DNA of 64,000 nucleotides, taken from Pseudotabrizicola alkalilacus (GTDB taxonomy: Bacteria > Pseudomonadota > Alphaproteobacteria > Rhodobacterales > Rhodobacteraceae). Below are positions 49,629-56,974 of this stretch, one piece after another. Location of the stretch: the NCBI RefSeq assembly GCF_003443995.1, contig NZ_QWEY01000010.1:62001-126000 (forward strand), in the 5' to 3' direction. The notes beneath the pieces were generated by a model. It was not told the DNA's origin. It was given only the letters and a program-made list of their open reading frames with translations, and did no database searches. Both the position numbers and the translations under genes were made by a program. Positions within the stretch are counted from its first letter, which is position 1, and every line of letters begins with the position of its first letter.

Positions 49629-50828
49629 TCAGCGCTGCAGCGCCGACAGGGCCGCATCCTCGGCAGCCCAGGCCTTCAGCCCGTCGCGCAGCGCCAGGGC
49701 CATCTTTGCCCGCCACTCCGGGTCAATCAGCCGCGCCAGATCCCGGGCCGAAGACATGAACCCCAGTTCGACCAGCACCGACGGAATATCGGGCGATTTC
49801 AGCACCGAAAACCCCGCTGTCTGGCGCGGGTGGCGGTGCATCCGCAGCCCTTCCGCCTTGATCGCGCTCTCCAGCGCCAGCGCCAGCCGCTCGATCCGCG
49901 GCCCGGTCTCGGTGCGCGCCATATCCATCAGGATCGTCGCCACCAGATCATCCTGCGCCGTCAGATCGACGCCCGACAAAAGGTCGGCACGGTCATGCCG
50001 CTCCGCCAACGCCTGTGAGGCCGCATCAGAGGCGTCTTCCGACAGCGTGTAGATCGTCGCCCCCACCGCCTCACCCTCGGCAATCGCATCGGCATGCAGC
50101 GAGACAAACACATGCGCGCCCGCAGCCCGTGCGATGGAAATGCGCGACTCCAGCGGCACGAACTCATCTTCCTCCCGCGTCAGGATCACCAGAAACCCGC
50201 CGTCGCGCAGCAACAGATCCTTCAGCTCGCGGGCAAAGGTCAGCATCAGCCCGGCCTCGGAATAGCCGTCGCGCTCTGCCCCGGGATCAATGCCGCCGTG
50301 GCCGGGGTCCAGCACCACCACCACCGGCCCGGTGCCGCGCGGCACCGGCTTTGGCAGGTCGGCGATCTCTGGCAGCGCCCAGCCCTCGGGCTCCGGCTGC
50401 GCCGCCGCCGCCGCAAACGCCTCTGCCCCGGCAGGCGCAAGATGCAGCCGCACCTTTGCCGCCGCCTCGCCGGTCACCATATCGGCCCGCGCCACCAGAT
50501 AGGGTCCGGTCAGCTCCAGCACCAGCCGCGACCAGCCCTGCCGCACCACCCCGGCGCGCAGACCCGCCACCGCGTCACTGTCCTGCTCGACCGAACCAAG
50601 CCCGCTCCAGTCCACCTCGCGCACATCCAGCACCAGACGCGGCGGCTGATCCAGCACCCGCACCCGCCAGGGTACCGGCTGGCTCAGCACCAGCTCCACA
50701 TCAATGCCGCCGCTCTTGTCCGCCACCCGGGACTGTTCCGGCACCAGCCGCGCCAGCGCCGACAGCTCCTGCGCCACCGCAAGAGCCGGCATCAGCACCA
50801 GACCCAGAACCAGCACCCACAGCCTCAT
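49629..50828 (-). CDS. amiC: N-acetylmuramoyl-L-alanine amidase (AmiC type)
   Basis: Periplasmic zinc amidase that splits septal peptidoglycan. The 399-residue product has a signal peptide (MRLWVLVLGLVLMPALAVAQ), an AMIN-like domain (about 35-140, with VPWRVRVLDQPPRLVLDV) and an Amidase_3 domain with VLDPGHGGIDPGA (Zn His), YSEAGLMLTFARELKDLL (Glu), FVSLHADAIAEGEAVGATIYTLS and a final Glu in SVLVELGFMS. The start was set at the signal peptide; the upstream extension is Arg-rich and unlikely. It lies just downstream of an aminotransferase gene and upstream of PBP1A, which has its own promoter. Confidence 0.92.
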   Translation of the reverse strand: MRLWVLVLGLVLMPALAVAQELSALARLVPEQSRVADKSGGIDVELVLSQPVPWRVRVLDQPPRLVLDVREVDWSGLGSVEQDSDAVAGLRAGVVRQGWSRLVLELTGPYLVARADMVTGEAAAKVRLHLAPAGAEAFAAAAAQPEPEGWALPEIADLPKPVPRGTGPVVVVLDPGHGGIDPGAERDGYSEAGLMLTFARELKDLLLRDGGFLVILTREEDEFVPLESRISIARAAGAHVFVSLHADAIAEGEAVGATIYTLSEDASDAASQALAERHDRADLLSGVDLTAQDDLVATILMDMARTETGPRIERLALALESAIKAEGLRMHRHPRQTAGFSVLKSPDIPSVLVELGFMSSARDLARLIDPEWRAKMALALRDGLKAWAAEDAALSALQR

Positions 50829-50852
50829 CACCACGCCCCACTCATTTTCTGT

Positions 50853-50876
50853 CTGAAAATATCCCCGCCGGAGGCG
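50853..50876 (-). repeat. Small member of the recurrent intergenic hairpin family
   Basis: CTGAAAATATCCCCGCCGGAGGCG is close to the CTGAAATACTCCCGCCGGAGGCG arm of the element at 3565-3657. CGCCGGAGGCG can form a small hairpin. It lies between the aminotransferase and amidase genes. Confidence 0.55.
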
Positions 50877-50880
50877 CACA

Positions 50881-52044
50881 TCAGCCCCGCGCGATCCCGC
50901 CCGGACGCGAGGCCATGAAGCCCTGCAACCGCGCCAGCCCCTCAATAATATCCCCCGTCGCCCGCGCATAGGATAACCGCAGGCTTTGCCGCCCGCGCAC
51001 CGGGTCAAAATCCAGCCCCGGTGTCACCGCCACCCCGGCCTCATGCAGGATCTCGCGGGCAAAGCCCAGCGAGTCCTCGGTCAGCGCTGAGACATCGGCA
51101 TAGACGTAAAATGCCCCGTCCGGCGGCGCGATCCGGGTGAACCCGGCCAGCGGCAGCCCTTCCAGCATCAGCCGGCGGTTTGTCGCATAGGTGGCCCGGT
51201 TGACCTCCAGCTCGTCCACGCAGTCCAGCGCCGCCAGTGCCACGATCTGGCTGGCATGGGGCGGGCAGATGAACATGTTCTGCGCCAGCCGTTCGATGGT
51301 GCGCACGTGATCCGGCGGAACCACCATCCAGCCCACCCGCCAGCCGGTCATGCTGAAATACTTGGAGAACGAATTGATCACGTAAGCCTCATCGGTGATC
51401 TCCAGCGCCGACACCGCCCGCGCGCCGTAATGCAGCCCGTGGTAAATCTCGTCCGAGACAAAGGAGATCCCCCGCGCCGCGCTGTGGTCGATCAGGGCTT
51501 TCAGCGCCCCTTGGTCCAGCATCGTGCCGGTCGGGTTGCCGGGCGAGGCGACGATCAGCCCCGACATCTCCACGCCCTCCAGATCGGCGGGCACCGGCTG
51601 CAGCCGGTTCTCGGCCCGTGTCGGTATCCCCACCGGCTGCAAGGACAGCGCCCGCAGGATCTGACGATAGCTCGGATAGCCCGGCTCCCCCAGCCCGACC
51701 CGGTCCCCGGCGTCAAACAGCGCGGTGAAGGCCAAAAGGAACGCGGCGGAGGAGCCAGAGGTCACCACCACGCGCGCGGGGTCCAGATCCACCCCGTACC
51801 AGCGCTGATAAAGCTGCGCGATTCCCGCCCGCAGCTCAGGCAGCCCCAGCGCCACGGTATAGCCCAAAGACCCTGCCGCCATCGCCTGCGCCAAAGCCGC
51901 CCGCGCCGCCGCCGGGGCCGGGGTGCCGGGCTGACCCACTTCCATATGGATGATCCGGCGGCCCGCAGCCTCCAGTGTGCGTGCTTCTTCCATCACATCC
52001 ATCACAATAAAGGGATGAACCGCGCCCCGACTTGAACTCTTCAT
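50881..52044 (-). CDS. PLP-dependent aminotransferase, class I/II
   Basis: A 387-residue fold-type I aminotransferase of the AspC/AAT-like group. Motifs: SLGYTVALGLPELRAGIAQLY, the cofactor-binding VTSGSSAAFLLAFTALF, SPGNPTGTM, SDEIYHGLHYG and the Schiff-base Lys in NSFSKYFSMTGWRVGW. C-terminal LRLSYA includes the carboxylate-binding Arg. Substrate cannot be fixed from sequence. The start MKSSSRGAVHPFIVMDVMEEA follows GAGGGGCGGGC. It is divergent from the DsbA-like gene with 113 bases between start codons. Confidence 0.88.
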   Translation of the reverse strand: MKSSSRGAVHPFIVMDVMEEARTLEAAGRRIIHMEVGQPGTPAPAAARAALAQAMAAGSLGYTVALGLPELRAGIAQLYQRWYGVDLDPARVVVTSGSSAAFLLAFTALFDAGDRVGLGEPGYPSYRQILRALSLQPVGIPTRAENRLQPVPADLEGVEMSGLIVASPGNPTGTMLDQGALKALIDHSAARGISFVSDEIYHGLHYGARAVSALEITDEAYVINSFSKYFSMTGWRVGWMVVPPDHVRTIERLAQNMFICPPHASQIVALAALDCVDELEVNRATYATNRRLMLEGLPLAGFTRIAPPDGAFYVYADVSALTEDSLGFAREILHEAGVAVTPGLDFDPVRGRQSLRLSYARATGDIIEGLARLQGFMASRPGGIARG

Positions 52045-52157
52045 GCCCGCCCCTCTATGGTTTGCCCGAAGTGTCCCGGTTCGCGGGGCAAGGTCAAGCC
52101 CGACCCCAAAGAAACGCCTGCGCCGCACCTTCGCCGCACCCTTATCAGAGACGATCC

Positions 52158-52895
52158 ATGATCCTGAGAACCCTGATCGGCATCACCGCCATGATGATGA
52201 CCTCCACCGTCGCCCTTGCCGAGATGACCGAAACCGAGCGCGAGGCGTTCCGGGCCGAGGTGCGCGAATTCCTGCTCGAAGAGCCAGAAGTGCTGGTCGA
52301 GGCGATGGAGGTGCTGCAAAGCCGTCAGGATCAAAGCGCGGCACAGCGCGATCTGGCGATGTTGCGCGACAATGCCGATCTGATCTACCGCGACCCGAAC
52401 TCCTGGGCCGGTGGCAATCTGGAGGCCGATCTGACGATCGTGGAATTCGTCGATTACCGCTGCGGCTATTGCCGCAAGGCGCATGACGAGGTGGCAGAAC
52501 TGGTGGAATCGGATGGCAATATCCGGTTGGTGCTCAAGGAATTCCCGATTCTGGGGGAACAATCGCTGCTGTCGTCGCAATTCGCCATCGCGGTACGCCA
52601 GCTGCACGGCGATGACGCCTACAAAGCTGCCCATGACGCGCTGATCACCCTGCGCGGCGATGCCAATGCCGAGACCTTTGTCCGTCTGGCCACCGATCTG
52701 GGCCACGACCCCGCCGCAATCACCGAACGGATGAAATCGCCCGAGGTGCAGGCGATCATCGACACCAATCACGCGCTTGGCACGATGATGGAAATCAACG
52801 GCACCCCGACCTTTGTGATCGACGAGACCATGGTGCGCGGCTACGTCCCGCTCGAAGGCATGCGCCAGATCGTCGCCGGTCAACGCGAAGGCTGA
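52158..52895 (+). CDS. DsbA-like periplasmic thiol oxidoreductase
   Basis: A 245-residue exported protein: signal peptide (about 1-22, ending TVALAE), a helical N-terminal region like the ScsC/Com1 oligomerisation segment (TETEREAFRAEVREFLLEEPEVLVEAMEVLQ), then a thioredoxin/DsbA fold. The active site is CGYC (Cys102, Cys105, in DYRCGYCRKA) and the cis-Pro is in INGTPTFVID. It likely makes or isomerises disulfides in exported proteins, perhaps including the cysteines of envelope proteins encoded nearby. The ATG at 52158 follows a weak ribosome site and starts the signal peptide. Confidence 0.88.
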   Translation: MILRTLIGITAMMMTSTVALAEMTETEREAFRAEVREFLLEEPEVLVEAMEVLQSRQDQSAAQRDLAMLRDNADLIYRDPNSWAGGNLEADLTIVEFVDYRCGYCRKAHDEVAELVESDGNIRLVLKEFPILGEQSLLSSQFAIAVRQLHGDDAYKAAHDALITLRGDANAETFVRLATDLGHDPAAITERMKSPEVQAIIDTNHALGTMMEINGTPTFVIDETMVRGYVPLEGMRQIVAGQREG

Positions 52896-52906
52896 CCGGC
52901 ACGCGG

Positions 52907-53033
52907 CCCCCCCACCCCAGCCCTCCCCCACGAGGGGGGAGGGAGGATCTCTATTCTGACCCATCCGCACCTGTGACAGGCGCAGGATATGTGCCTCCCT
53001 CCCCCCTCGTGGGGGAGGGCTGGGGTGGGGGGG
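52907..53033. repeat. Perfect 40-base inverted repeat between convergent genes
   Basis: The arm 52907-52946, with CCCCAGCCCTCCCCCACGAG at its core, is the exact reverse complement of 52994-53033, with 47 unpaired bases between. No mismatch is seen. It lies between the DsbA-like gene (+) and lpxB (-), 12 bases after the first stop and 8 before the other. It can form a very stable hairpin or cruciform and would terminate both transcripts. Each arm can also fold on itself (CCTCCC..GGGAGG). Confidence 0.9.
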
Positions 53034-53041
53034 ATCGCGCC

Positions 53042-54187
53042 TTAAATTACGGCTTTACGGTCCAGAAATCCCAGCACCGACTGCGCCGCCCGCAGGCCCG
53101 GCGGCAGGCCGCCCCGCCCCAGCCGCTCCATCGTCAGCCGCATTGCATCGCGCTGCGACGCGCCGCGCTCGTCCAGCAGCCGCAGCACCGCAGGCGCGAT
53201 CCGCTCGGCCCGGCAGTCCGGCCCGATGAACTCCGGCACCACCCGCGTCTCTGACACAAGGTTCACCAGCGTCACCGTGTCGATCAGCGCCGCGCGCCGC
53301 ATCAGCCACAGCGTCAGCGGGTTCATGTCATAGGCGATCACCATCGGGCAATCATTGGCCGCCAGCTCCAGACTGACCGTGCCCGAGGCCGCGATGGCCA
53401 CATCCGCCGCCGCAAAGGCCGCGCGTTTGGTGGCCGCATCCTGAATGATCTGTGGCGGAATGGCCCAGTCAGCGGTCAGATCCTGCACCAGCCCGGCCAC
53501 CCCTCGCACCGTGGGCAAGGCCACCCGCGCATCGGGATGCACCGACTTGATCCGCGCCACCACCTGCCCCAGCACCGGGGTCAGCCGCATCACCTCGCCC
53601 TTGCGCGACCCCGGCAGGGCGAGGATCAGCGGGCCATGCCCGCGCAGTGTCTCGGCCTCCAGCCCGGTGGCCAAAGGCTCTGCCACCACCGGATGCCCGA
53701 CAAAATCACAGCTCATCCCGGCGGCGGTCATAAGGGGCGGCTCGAACGGCAACAGTGCCAGCACATGATCGACCACGCGGGCCATCTTTGCCGCCCGCCC
53801 CGGACGCCAGGCCCAGACCGAGGGCGCCACATAGTGGATCACCGGAACTTCAGGCCGCGCCGCTTTGACAATCGCCGCCACCCGCAGGCAAAAATCGGGG
53901 CTGTCTATCGTGACCAGCGCCTGCGCACCCGAGTCCAGCACCGCCTGCGCCGCCTGCGCAATCCGGCGTTTCAGCGCGAAATACTTTGGCAGCACCTCGA
54001 CCAGCCCCATGACCGACAGCTCTTCCATCGGGAACAGGCTGTCCAGCCCTTCGGCCTGCATCAGCGGCCCGCCGATACCGCTGAACTGCACATTCGGCGA
54101 CAGCGTTTTCAGCCCCGCCATCAGGGCCGCCCCTAGCCGGTCGCCCGAAGGCTCGCCCGCGATCAGGAACAGCGTCAGCGCGCCCAC
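53042..54187 (-). CDS. lpxB: Lipid-A-disaccharide synthase
   Basis: GT19 enzyme joining UDP-2,3-diacylglucosamine and lipid X into the lipid A disaccharide at the inner membrane. The 381-residue product starts at GTG: MGALTLFLIAGEPSGDRLGAALM, with the conserved AGEPSGD. Further motifs are FSGIGGPLMQAEGL, YVAPSVWAWRPGRAAKM, FVGHPVV, LPGSRKGEV and ASGTVSLELA. It overlaps lpxI by 13 bases and is the last gene of the envelope cluster. Confidence 0.95.
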   Translation of the reverse strand: MGALTLFLIAGEPSGDRLGAALMAGLKTLSPNVQFSGIGGPLMQAEGLDSLFPMEELSVMGLVEVLPKYFALKRRIAQAAQAVLDSGAQALVTIDSPDFCLRVAAIVKAARPEVPVIHYVAPSVWAWRPGRAAKMARVVDHVLALLPFEPPLMTAAGMSCDFVGHPVVAEPLATGLEAETLRGHGPLILALPGSRKGEVMRLTPVLGQVVARIKSVHPDARVALPTVRGVAGLVQDLTADWAIPPQIIQDAATKRAAFAAADVAIAASGTVSLELAANDCPMVIAYDMNPLTLWLMRRAALIDTVTLVNLVSETRVVPEFIGPDCRAERIAPAVLRLLDERGASQRDAMRLTMERLGRGGLPPGLRAAQSVLGFLDRKAVI

Positions 54188-54972
54188 AGGAACAGGCCCG
54201 CATCATTGGCGGTAGCGATCATCTGATCAAGGTCCAGGCAGATCACCCCGCCCGCCTGCCAGACAATGCCGCCCAAACCCGCCTCGGCCACGCGCGCCAC
54301 CGTCTCCGGGCCGAGCGTGGGCAGATCGACGCGCAGATCCTGCCCCGGTTTCGGCGCTTTGTAGAACAGCCCGCGCGTGCCCGTGGGCCGCAGAGACGTT
54401 GGCACCGCAGACAGCCCGCGCAGCATCGCATCGGTGCCCGGCAACGCCTCGACCGCGAGGCAAAGCCCCTGCGCCACCACGCAGCCCTGCCCGACATCCA
54501 CCGCCCCCAGCGCCGCTACGATGGCCGCTGCACGCTGCGCATCCGCCTCATCCTGCGGGCCCACCGTGCCGCACAGCACCCCGGCCCCCGGCACCAGATC
54601 CGGCGCAATCTCGGCCGTGCCCGCGACCGTGAAGCCGAACTCCTCAAAAAGCCCGATCACCGCGCGCAAGGTGGCATCATCGCCTTGCGCCATCGCCGCC
54701 ATCAGGCGCGGCACCAGCTGCGCTGTACCTGCATCAAACAGTGCCGGGTCCAGCCGGGGCCGGTGCACCGCACCGGCAAAGCTGACCCGGGTCACCCCCG
54801 CATCTTCCAGCGCGTGAAAGAACGGCACCAGCCGCTCCACCCGGAACACCAGATCCACCGCCAGCCCCTCGGGCACAAACCCGTCGAGCGCGCAGATCAA
54901 AGGTGCCTCCAGCGCCCCGGCCACAGCGGCGGGCAAGCGGCCTGCCCCGGCGATCACAGCGGTCCGGCTCAT
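54175..54972 (-). CDS. lpxI: UDP-2,3-diacylglucosamine pyrophosphatase LpxI
   Basis: Hydrolyses UDP-2,3-diacylglucosamine to lipid X and UMP, the step done by LpxH in E. coli; LpxI replaces it in alphaproteobacteria. The 265-residue product matches the LpxI (DUF1009) family: RTAVIAGAGRLPAAVAGA, FAGAVHRPRLDP and DVGQGCVVAQGLCLAVEALPGTDAML, with CLDLDQMIATANDAGLFLWA at the end. Its ATG overlaps the lpxA stop (ATGA) and its end overlaps lpxB, as expected for consecutive pathway steps. Confidence 0.95.
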   Translation of the reverse strand: MSRTAVIAGAGRLPAAVAGALEAPLICALDGFVPEGLAVDLVFRVERLVPFFHALEDAGVTRVSFAGAVHRPRLDPALFDAGTAQLVPRLMAAMAQGDDATLRAVIGLFEEFGFTVAGTAEIAPDLVPGAGVLCGTVGPQDEADAQRAAAIVAALGAVDVGQGCVVAQGLCLAVEALPGTDAMLRGLSAVPTSLRPTGTRGLFYKAPKPGQDLRVDLPTLGPETVARVAEAGLGGIVWQAGGVICLDLDQMIATANDAGLFLWAR

Positions 54973-55766
54973 TTCGGAGTCAGGAAACTGCGGTCGCTGG
55001 CCGAGAGGATGAAATCCGTCATCTCGCGCACATGCCCGGACTCGGTCTCATCTGCCAGCCGCCGCGCGCGGTCGAGGAACGACCCCTCGCCCTGCGCCAG
55101 CATCTGATAGGCAGCGCGCAAGGCGGTGATCTCGGACCGCTCCACCCCGCGCCGTTTCAGGCCGACAAGGTTCAGCCCGTCCAGCACGCCGCGCGGACCC
55201 TGCACCAGACCATGCGGCAACACGTCATTGGTCACCATGGTCACCGCGCCGATGATCGCCCCGCGCCCGACCCGCACCCATTGGTGCACGCCCGACAGCC
55301 CGCCCACGATCACATCATCGCCGATCTGGCAATGCCCGGCAATCGCCGCCTGATTGGCCAGCACCACCCGGTTGCCCACGGTGGCATCATGGCCCACATG
55401 CGCGCCGGTCATCAACAGACAGTCATCGCCGATCCGCGTCACGCCACCACCGCCCTCGGTGCCGGTGTTCAGCGTAGCACCTTCGCGGATCTTGCAGCGC
55501 GCGCCGACGATCAGCCGGGTCCGTTCGCCCTTGAATTTCAGATCCTGCGGCACCTCGCCGACACAGGCAAAGGGGTAGATCACCGTATCCGCGCCCACCT
55601 CGGTCCAGCCCGTCACCACGGCATGGGATTTCACCACAACGCCCGCTGCCAGGCTCACCTCGGCCCCGATCACCGCAAACGGGCCCACCTCGGCCCCCGC
55701 GCCGATGGTGGCCCCGTCTTCGACCACGGCCATCGGGTGAATGCGGGCAGAGGGGTCAATGCGCAT
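54969..55766 (-). CDS. lpxA: UDP-N-acetylglucosamine O-acyltransferase
   Basis: First enzyme of lipid A synthesis, adding a 3-hydroxyacyl group from ACP to UDP-GlcNAc. The 265-residue product is a left-handed beta-helix of hexapeptide repeats (IHPMAVVEDGATIGAGAEVGPFAVIG). The catalytic His is in LMTGAHVGHDATVG (His126). The C-terminal helical part contains VLDGLNLVGLKRRG. It starts 3 bases after fabZ ends and overlaps lpxI. Confidence 0.96.
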   Translation of the reverse strand: MRIDPSARIHPMAVVEDGATIGAGAEVGPFAVIGAEVSLAAGVVVKSHAVVTGWTEVGADTVIYPFACVGEVPQDLKFKGERTRLIVGARCKIREGATLNTGTEGGGGVTRIGDDCLLMTGAHVGHDATVGNRVVLANQAAIAGHCQIGDDVIVGGLSGVHQWVRVGRGAIIGAVTMVTNDVLPHGLVQGPRGVLDGLNLVGLKRRGVERSEITALRAAYQMLAQGEGSFLDRARRLADETESGHVREMTDFILSASDRSFLTPK

Positions 55767-55769
55767 CCG

Positions 55770-56243
55770 TTACGCCTTTTTTGGCACGTCAAACATCGCG
55801 GTGAATTCCGCCTCGCAGGCCAGTTCGTCGCCGACCATGCCGCGCCCTTCGAACTTCCAGACCCGGCCGCCGCCGCGCAGCGCCTTCACATGCAGTTCCA
55901 GCACATCCCCCGGCACCACCTTGCGGCGGAATTTGACGCCATCGACGCCCATGAAAAACACATTCGCATTCTTGTCGACCAGATCCATCGACAGCCCGAC
56001 CAGAATCCCACTGGTCTGCGCCATCGCCTCGATGATCATCACACCGGGGAAAATTGGCACGCCCGGAAAATGCCCGGTAAACTGCGGCTCGTTCATGGTC
56101 ACGCATTTGATACCGACACAGCTTTTGTTGACGTGAATATCAACGACCTTATCGACCAGCAAAAACGGGTAGCGATGCGGCAGGATCCGCTGAATCAGCG
56201 CGATGTCGGCAGTCTGGCCCATATCTGTTGGTTGTTCGGTCAT
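55770..56243 (-). CDS. fabZ: 3-hydroxyacyl-ACP dehydratase FabZ
   Basis: Hot-dog-fold dehydratase of fatty acid elongation, also setting the balance between 3-hydroxyacyl-ACP for lipid A and membrane fatty acids. The 157-residue product has [17 protein letters not shown] and the active-site pair His and Glu in [20 protein letters not shown]. The ATG follows GGGGATC. It is immediately upstream of lpxA; lpxD, which lies next to fabZ in E. coli, is absent here. Confidence 0.96.
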   Translation of the reverse strand: MTEQPTDMGQTADIALIQRILPHRYPFLLVDKVVDIHVNKSCVGIKCVTMNEPQFTGHFPGVPIFPGVMIIEAMAQTSGILVGLSMDLVDKNANVFFMGVDGVKFRRKVVPGDVLELHVKALRGGGRVWKFEGRGMVGDELACEAEFTAMFDVPKKA

Positions 56244-56338
56244 TCATGATCCCCGTCTGATCGTTGCGTGCTGGCTGCACGGCTGTTCTGGCTTTGCTAA
56301 CAACTGAAACGCGCAGGAGCAAGGCACCCGCGCCATTC

Positions 56339-56974
56339 TCAGGGCTGAACGGGCACGGGCAGCGGCACATCTGCCTGCCCCGGCTCCGGTTCTGACTCTG
56401 GCGCGGGTGCCAGATCTGTGCCGTCGCCCAGTTCGGTATCCAGCCGGGCAATCGCCTGTGCGGTGATGTCGAACCGGTCAAAACTCAGCACCACGACCGA
56501 GCGGTCGATGATCGCCACCGCGCCCAGATCCTGCATCAGATCGGCCAGCACGGGGGCCGAAGCCTCCAGAAAGCGCTGCTGTTCGGTGTCGCGTTGCCGC
56601 GTCAGCGCCCGGCTTTTCGCTTCTTGCGTGACGCGCAATTCCTCGACCCGAGAGTCAAATTCCTGCGCAAGCTCACGGAACTGCGCTGTCGGCAAGGTGG
56701 CCCTGCGTTCGGTCAGCAGACGCTCTTCGGCTTCCAGCGCGGCCTCAAGCCGACGGTTCTCGGCAATCAGGTCATTCGACGCACTGTCAATCCGCGCCAG
56801 AATAGCCTGCCCCAAACGGGTTTCCTCAAACAGCCGGTTTCGGTCCAGCGTGACCACTGCCGATTGCAGACTGACCACCGGCGGCGCAGGCTCCGCCTCC
56901 TGCGCCGGAAGCGGCCCGGCCAGCACAGCTGCCAGCCCGGCCACCAGAGCGCCGCGCAAGCCTGCCCGCCGCAT
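56339..56974 (-). CDS. OmpH/Skp-family periplasmic chaperone
   Basis: A 211-residue exported protein: signal peptide (MRRAGLRGALVAGLAAVLAGPLPAQEAE), a short beta segment SAVVTLDRNRLFEETRLGQAIL, a long coiled-coil arm (about 70-140, NRRLEAALEAEERLLTERRATLPTAQFRELAQEFDSRVEELR) and the return strand GAVAIIDRSVVVLSF. This is the OmpH/Skp layout, a holdase for outer-membrane proteins. A Pro/Glu-rich C-terminal tail is extra. Its ATG overlaps the bamA stop (TGATG), the normal partner order. Confidence 0.9.
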   Translation of the reverse strand: MRRAGLRGALVAGLAAVLAGPLPAQEAEPAPPVVSLQSAVVTLDRNRLFEETRLGQAILARIDSASNDLIAENRRLEAALEAEERLLTERRATLPTAQFRELAQEFDSRVEELRVTQEAKSRALTRQRDTEQQRFLEASAPVLADLMQDLGAVAIIDRSVVVLSFDRFDITAQAIARLDTELGDGTDLAPAPESEPEPGQADVPLPVPVQP

